A stretch of DNA of 64,000 bases from the NCBI GenBank assembly GCA_963762435.1, contig CAVXLN010000010.1:496001-560000 (forward strand), given 5' to 3'. This DNA comes from JAXDMU01 sp963762435 (GTDB taxonomy: Bacteria; Pseudomonadota; Alphaproteobacteria; ATCC43930; CGMCC-115725). Under the pieces are notes generated by a model. It was not told where the DNA came from. It was given only the letters and a program-made list of their open reading frames with translations, and searched no databases. Positions 60,872 to 64,000 of the stretch are shown one piece after another. Position 1 is the stretch's first letter, and each line of letters opens with the position of its first letter. The position numbers and the translations under genes are program-made.

Positions 60872-63800
60872 ATGACGGATAACAGCGAACACGAGACCAA
60901 ACGCCCGCTCAGCCTCGGCGGCAATAGGCCCGGCGGCCGGCTCGAGCTGAAGAAGCCTGTCGATGCCTCGTCTGAGCAGATTCGGCAGCAGTTCACCCAT
61001 GGCCGCTCGAAGCCCGTGATCGTCGAGGTCAAGAAGAACCGGAGCGGCCCGCCGGTCATCCCCGGCCGCACGCCTGCGGCACCTACCGCCCCGGCCGCCG
61101 CCGCCCCTGGTTCGACCGCGCGACCCGGGGCCACGGTCACGCATGGGCCAACCGTCCGGCCGGTCTCGCCGCATCCATCGGTCATTCAGGCGCGTTCACC
61201 TGAAGGGCAAGCCCCCCAGGCCCGCACGCCGGTGGCCCGGCCGCTCGAGACCGAGGCGCCCGAAGCCCGCACGCTGGATGTGCAGGTGTCGGAGACGCCG
61301 GCACCCGAGACGGCACCGCCCGAAATTGGCACTTCCGAGACACCGACACCCGAGACCGGGGCGTCCGAGGTTCGCCCGGCCGAGCTGCCGGTCGAGGCCC
61401 GGGCGCCGCAGCCCGTGGTCGAGCCGGCACCGGTGCAGCCCGAGCCAACCACAGTGCCTCCGACGCCCGCGGCGGAAACGAAGGCCGCCTCGGCCCGGCC
61501 CGAGACGCCCCCCTCGGCCGCCCCGCAACCGGCCGCGCGCGGCGAGTCTGGCCGAAGCGGCGGCCCGCAACGTCCGGTCGCACGCCCGGCGATGACCGGC
61601 ACGCTCAGGCGCGGCCCCGCCCGCACACTGACCGACGAGGAGCGGGCCCAGCGCGTCAAGGCGCTGCAGGGCATGATGCGCTCGGAGGAGCAGACCAAGC
61701 GCGAGGAAGAGACCCGCCGCGCGCGCGAAGAGATCGACCGGCTCAATCGCGAGGACGAGGCGCGCCGCAAGAGCGACGAGGAAGCGCGCCAGCGCATGGC
61801 CGAGGAGGCCAAGCGCAAGAACGAAGAGGAAGCCAAGCGCAAGACCGAGGAAGAGGGCCGCCGCCAGCAGAAGACCGAGGAGGATTCCCGTCGCCAGGTC
61901 GCTGAGCGCGCCGGCCGGAACGCCGCCGCCAAGGTCGAGGCGCTGACCACGGCCGGCAAGATCAAGGCGGTAACCCCCGAGCCCGAGCCCGACGACGGCC
62001 CGAAGCGCGGCGGTGCCGGGGCGCGAGCCGGGCTGCGCAAGACGACCACGGCCATGCCGGTGCGGGGCGATCAGCGCCGGCGCGACGGCAAGCTGACCGT
62101 CTCGCGCGCCTTGAGCGACGACGAGGGCGAACGCATGCGCTCGCTCGCCGCGACGCGGCGGCGCCAGGAGCGCGAGCGCCTGTTGCGCCATCAGCCGGTC
62201 GAGCAGACCAAGGTCGTGCGCGACGTCGTCGTTCCCGAGACGATCACCGTCCAGGAGCTGGCCCAGCGCATGGCCGAGCGCGGCGTCGACGTGATCAAGT
62301 CACTGATGCGCGCCGGTGTCATGGCGACGATCAACCAGGTGATCGATGCCGACACGGCGGAGCTGATCGTCAGCGAGTTCGGCCATAATGTGAAGCGCGT
62401 CGCCGAGGCCGATGTCGAGATCGGCCTCAAGGGTGCGGCCGATGAGGACGAGCATCTCGAGTCGCGACCGCCCGTGGTCACGATCATGGGCCATGTCGAT
62501 CACGGCAAGACCTCGCTCTTGGACGCGCTCCGCCAGACCGACGTCGTCTCGGGCGAGGCCGGCGGCATCACGCAGCATATCGGCGCCTATCAGGTGACGC
62601 TGCCGAGCGGACACAAGATCACCTTCATCGACACGCCAGGCCACCAGGCCTTCACGGCGATGCGCGCGCGCGGCGCCAATGTCACGGATATCGTGGTGCT
62701 GGTGGTCGCCGCCGATGACGGCATCATGGAGCAGACGGTTGAGGCGATCCGCCATGCCAAGGCGGCAAATGCGCCGATGATCGTGGCGATCAACAAGATC
62801 GACAAGCCCGGCGCCAACCCGACCCGCGTGCGCGAGGAGCTGCTGCAGCACGAGATCGTGGTCGAGGCGATGGGCGGCGACGTGCTGGATGTCGAGGTCT
62901 CGGCACTGCAGAAGACCGGCCTCGACAAGCTCGAGGAAGCGATCCTGCTGCAGGCCGAGCTGCTCGACCTCAAGGCCAACCCGAACCGCACGGCCGAGGG
63001 CGTCATCATCGAGGCGAAACTCGAGCGCGGGCGCGGTCCCGTGGCCACCGTCCTGGTGCAACGCGGCACGCTCCATGTCGGCGACATCTTCGTCGCCGGC
63101 GGCGAATGGGGCCGTGTGCGGGCACTCGTCGATGATCGCGGCGCCCAGATCAAGGACGCGCCGCCGGGCACGCCGGTCGAGGTGCTGGGCCTGAATGGTG
63201 CACCGCTCGCGGGCGATGATTTCTCGGTCGTCGATACCGAGAGCCGGGCGCGCGAGATTACCGAGTTCCGCCAGCGCAGGAAGCGCGAAGCGGCGATCGC
63301 GGCCGGCGGCCGCGGCACGCTCGAGGAGATGTTCGCGCAGATCGCGTCGGGCACCGCCAAGGAGCTGCCGATCGTCGTCAAATCCGACGTGCAGGGCTCG
63401 CTCGAGGCGATCCTCGCCTCGCTCAAGGGTCTCGGCACCGACGAGGTGGCGGTCCGCATCCTCCATGGCGGCGTCGGCGGCATCAATGAGAGCGACGTCA
63501 ACTTGGCGCACGCGTCGAATGCGGCGGTCATCGGCTTCAATGTCCGGGCCAATCCGCAGGCACGCGACTTGGCGCGGCGCGACAATGTCGAGATCCGGTA
63601 CTATTCGATCATCTATGACGTGATCGACGATATCCGGAAGACGCTCGAAGGCATGCTGGCGCCGACCTTGCGCGAGAACTTCCTCGGCAATGCGCAGATC
63701 CGCGAGATCTTCGAGATCACCAAGACCGGCAAGGTCGCCGGCTGCTATGTCACCGAAGGGCAGGTGCGCCGTGGCGCCAAGGTCAGGCTGCTGCGCAACG

Positions 63801-63970
63801 ACGTGGTCATCCATGAAGGCGCGCTCAAGACGCTCCGCCGCTTCAAGGACGATGTCCGCGAGGTCAAGGAAGGTTACGAGTGTGGCATGGCGTTCGAGAA
63901 TTACACGGACATCCAGGTCGGCGACGTGATCGAGTGCTTCGAGATCGAGGAAATCGCGCGGACACTGTAA
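60872..63970 (+). CDS. infB: Translation initiation factor IF-2
   Basis: 1032 aa. N-terminal IF2_N-type part; a very long low-complexity region (about residues 60-250) of Pro/Glu/Ala/Thr with imperfect repeats such as ETPTPETGASEVRP; a charged coiled coil (EEEAKRKTEEEGRRQQKTEE); then the GTPase: G1 GHVDHGKTSLLDALR, G3 DTPGHQAF, G4 NKIDKP. The C-terminal domains are intact. Brings fMet-tRNA to the 30S. The 5' gap of 215 nt suggests added control. Confidence 0.97.
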   Translation: MTDNSEHETKRPLSLGGNRPGGRLELKKPVDASSEQIRQQFTHGRSKPVIVEVKKNRSGPPVIPGRTPAAPTAPAAAAPGSTARPGATVTHGPTVRPVSPHPSVIQARSPEGQAPQARTPVARPLETEAPEARTLDVQVSETPAPETAPPEIGTSETPTPETGASEVRPAELPVEARAPQPVVEPAPVQPEPTTVPPTPAAETKAASARPETPPSAAPQPAARGESGRSGGPQRPVARPAMTGTLRRGPARTLTDEERAQRVKALQGMMRSEEQTKREEETRRAREEIDRLNREDEARRKSDEEARQRMAEEAKRKNEEEAKRKTEEEGRRQQKTEEDSRRQVAERAGRNAAAKVEALTTAGKIKAVTPEPEPDDGPKRGGAGARAGLRKTTTAMPVRGDQRRRDGKLTVSRALSDDEGERMRSLAATRRRQERERLLRHQPVEQTKVVRDVVVPETITVQELAQRMAERGVDVIKSLMRAGVMATINQVIDADTAELIVSEFGHNVKRVAEADVEIGLKGAADEDEHLESRPPVVTIMGHVDHGKTSLLDALRQTDVVSGEAGGITQHIGAYQVTLPSGHKITFIDTPGHQAFTAMRARGANVTDIVVLVVAADDGIMEQTVEAIRHAKAANAPMIVAINKIDKPGANPTRVREELLQHEIVVEAMGGDVLDVEVSALQKTGLDKLEEAILLQAELLDLKANPNRTAEGVIIEAKLERGRGPVATVLVQRGTLHVGDIFVAGGEWGRVRALVDDRGAQIKDAPPGTPVEVLGLNGAPLAGDDFSVVDTESRAREITEFRQRRKREAAIAAGGRGTLEEMFAQIASGTAKELPIVVKSDVQGSLEAILASLKGLGTDEVAVRILHGGVGGINESDVNLAHASNAAVIGFNVRANPQARDLARRDNVEIRYYSIIYDVIDDIRKTLEGMLAPTLRENFLGNAQIREIFEITKTGKVAGCYVTEGQVRRGAKVRLLRNDVVIHEGALKTLRRFKDDVREVKEGYECGMAFENYTDIQVGDVIECFEIEEIARTL

Positions 63971-64000
63971 CGCCGTTTCCCTCCCGCCCCTTTCGCATCG

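Overview
The window reads as high-GC alphaproteobacterial chromosome. Support comes from a short GcrA cell-cycle regulator, a MucR-type zinc-finger regulator, a Fur protein without the CxxC zinc pair, and a housekeeping block in typical alphaproteobacterial order: tsaB-rimI, mucR, fur, acyltransferase, miaB-phoH-ybeY-corC-lnt, metK-trmB, rimP-nusA-ylxR-infB. Gene content, including a PEP-CTERM protein, suggests a Rhodospirillales-like lineage. The genus cannot be fixed from the sequence alone.

Layout. 1-850 holds the 5' part of a porin gene leaving the left edge. 850-1980 is an AT-rich stretch with one doubtful small gene. 1983-8786 is an orphan OmpR-type response regulator followed by a complete RND tripartite efflux operon. 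8787-11825 is a mobile scar: a decayed IS630 element and a lone tyrosine integrase, with no tRNA beside it. 11826-28865 carries mixed metabolic and stress genes: slipin, rhomboid, isochorismatase-like hydrolase, PEP-CTERM protein, ADP-forming acyl-CoA synthetase, serine hydrolase, greB, glutathione peroxidase, double cold-shock protein, pgk, dienelactone hydrolase, an S66 peptidase and a ribbon-helix-helix pair. 29009-33101 has an MFS transporter, a nucleotide-sugar epimerase/aminotransferase pair and an extensin-like lipoprotein. 33214-36386 has gcrA, a MoxR-ATPase/VWA pair and a PAS protein. 36580-43618 has an amidase, a D-threonine aldolase-like enzyme, universal stress proteins, a TauE/SafE exporter with its TIGR02186-like partner, an Nfu Fe-S scaffold and a GST. 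43615-45215 is a compositionally odd two-gene cassette. 45386-63970 is mainly the translation, tRNA-modification and cell-envelope block, ending with infB.

The most interesting find is the 43615-45215 cassette. It encodes a lytic transglycosylase with no secretion signal, whose front half is native GC (about 69% by hand count) and whose catalytic half is about 48% GC, with the break at the domain boundary. It overlaps by 4 nt a gene for a small Sec-exported, cysteine-containing protein. This is the usual layout of a polymorphic toxin and its immunity gene. The front-half domain recurs, at 40 identities in 89 ungapped positions, as a stand-alone 158-aa protein between trmB and rimP (57318-57794). 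I do not recognise this domain as a described family.

Other points of note are a CTGA overlap that may start trmB at CTG, a promoter-plus-terminator leader in front of rimP, an epimerase with Asn in place of the catalytic Tyr, and a secreted hydrolase-like protein that seems to lack its nucleophile. No CRISPR array, tRNA or rRNA gene was seen.
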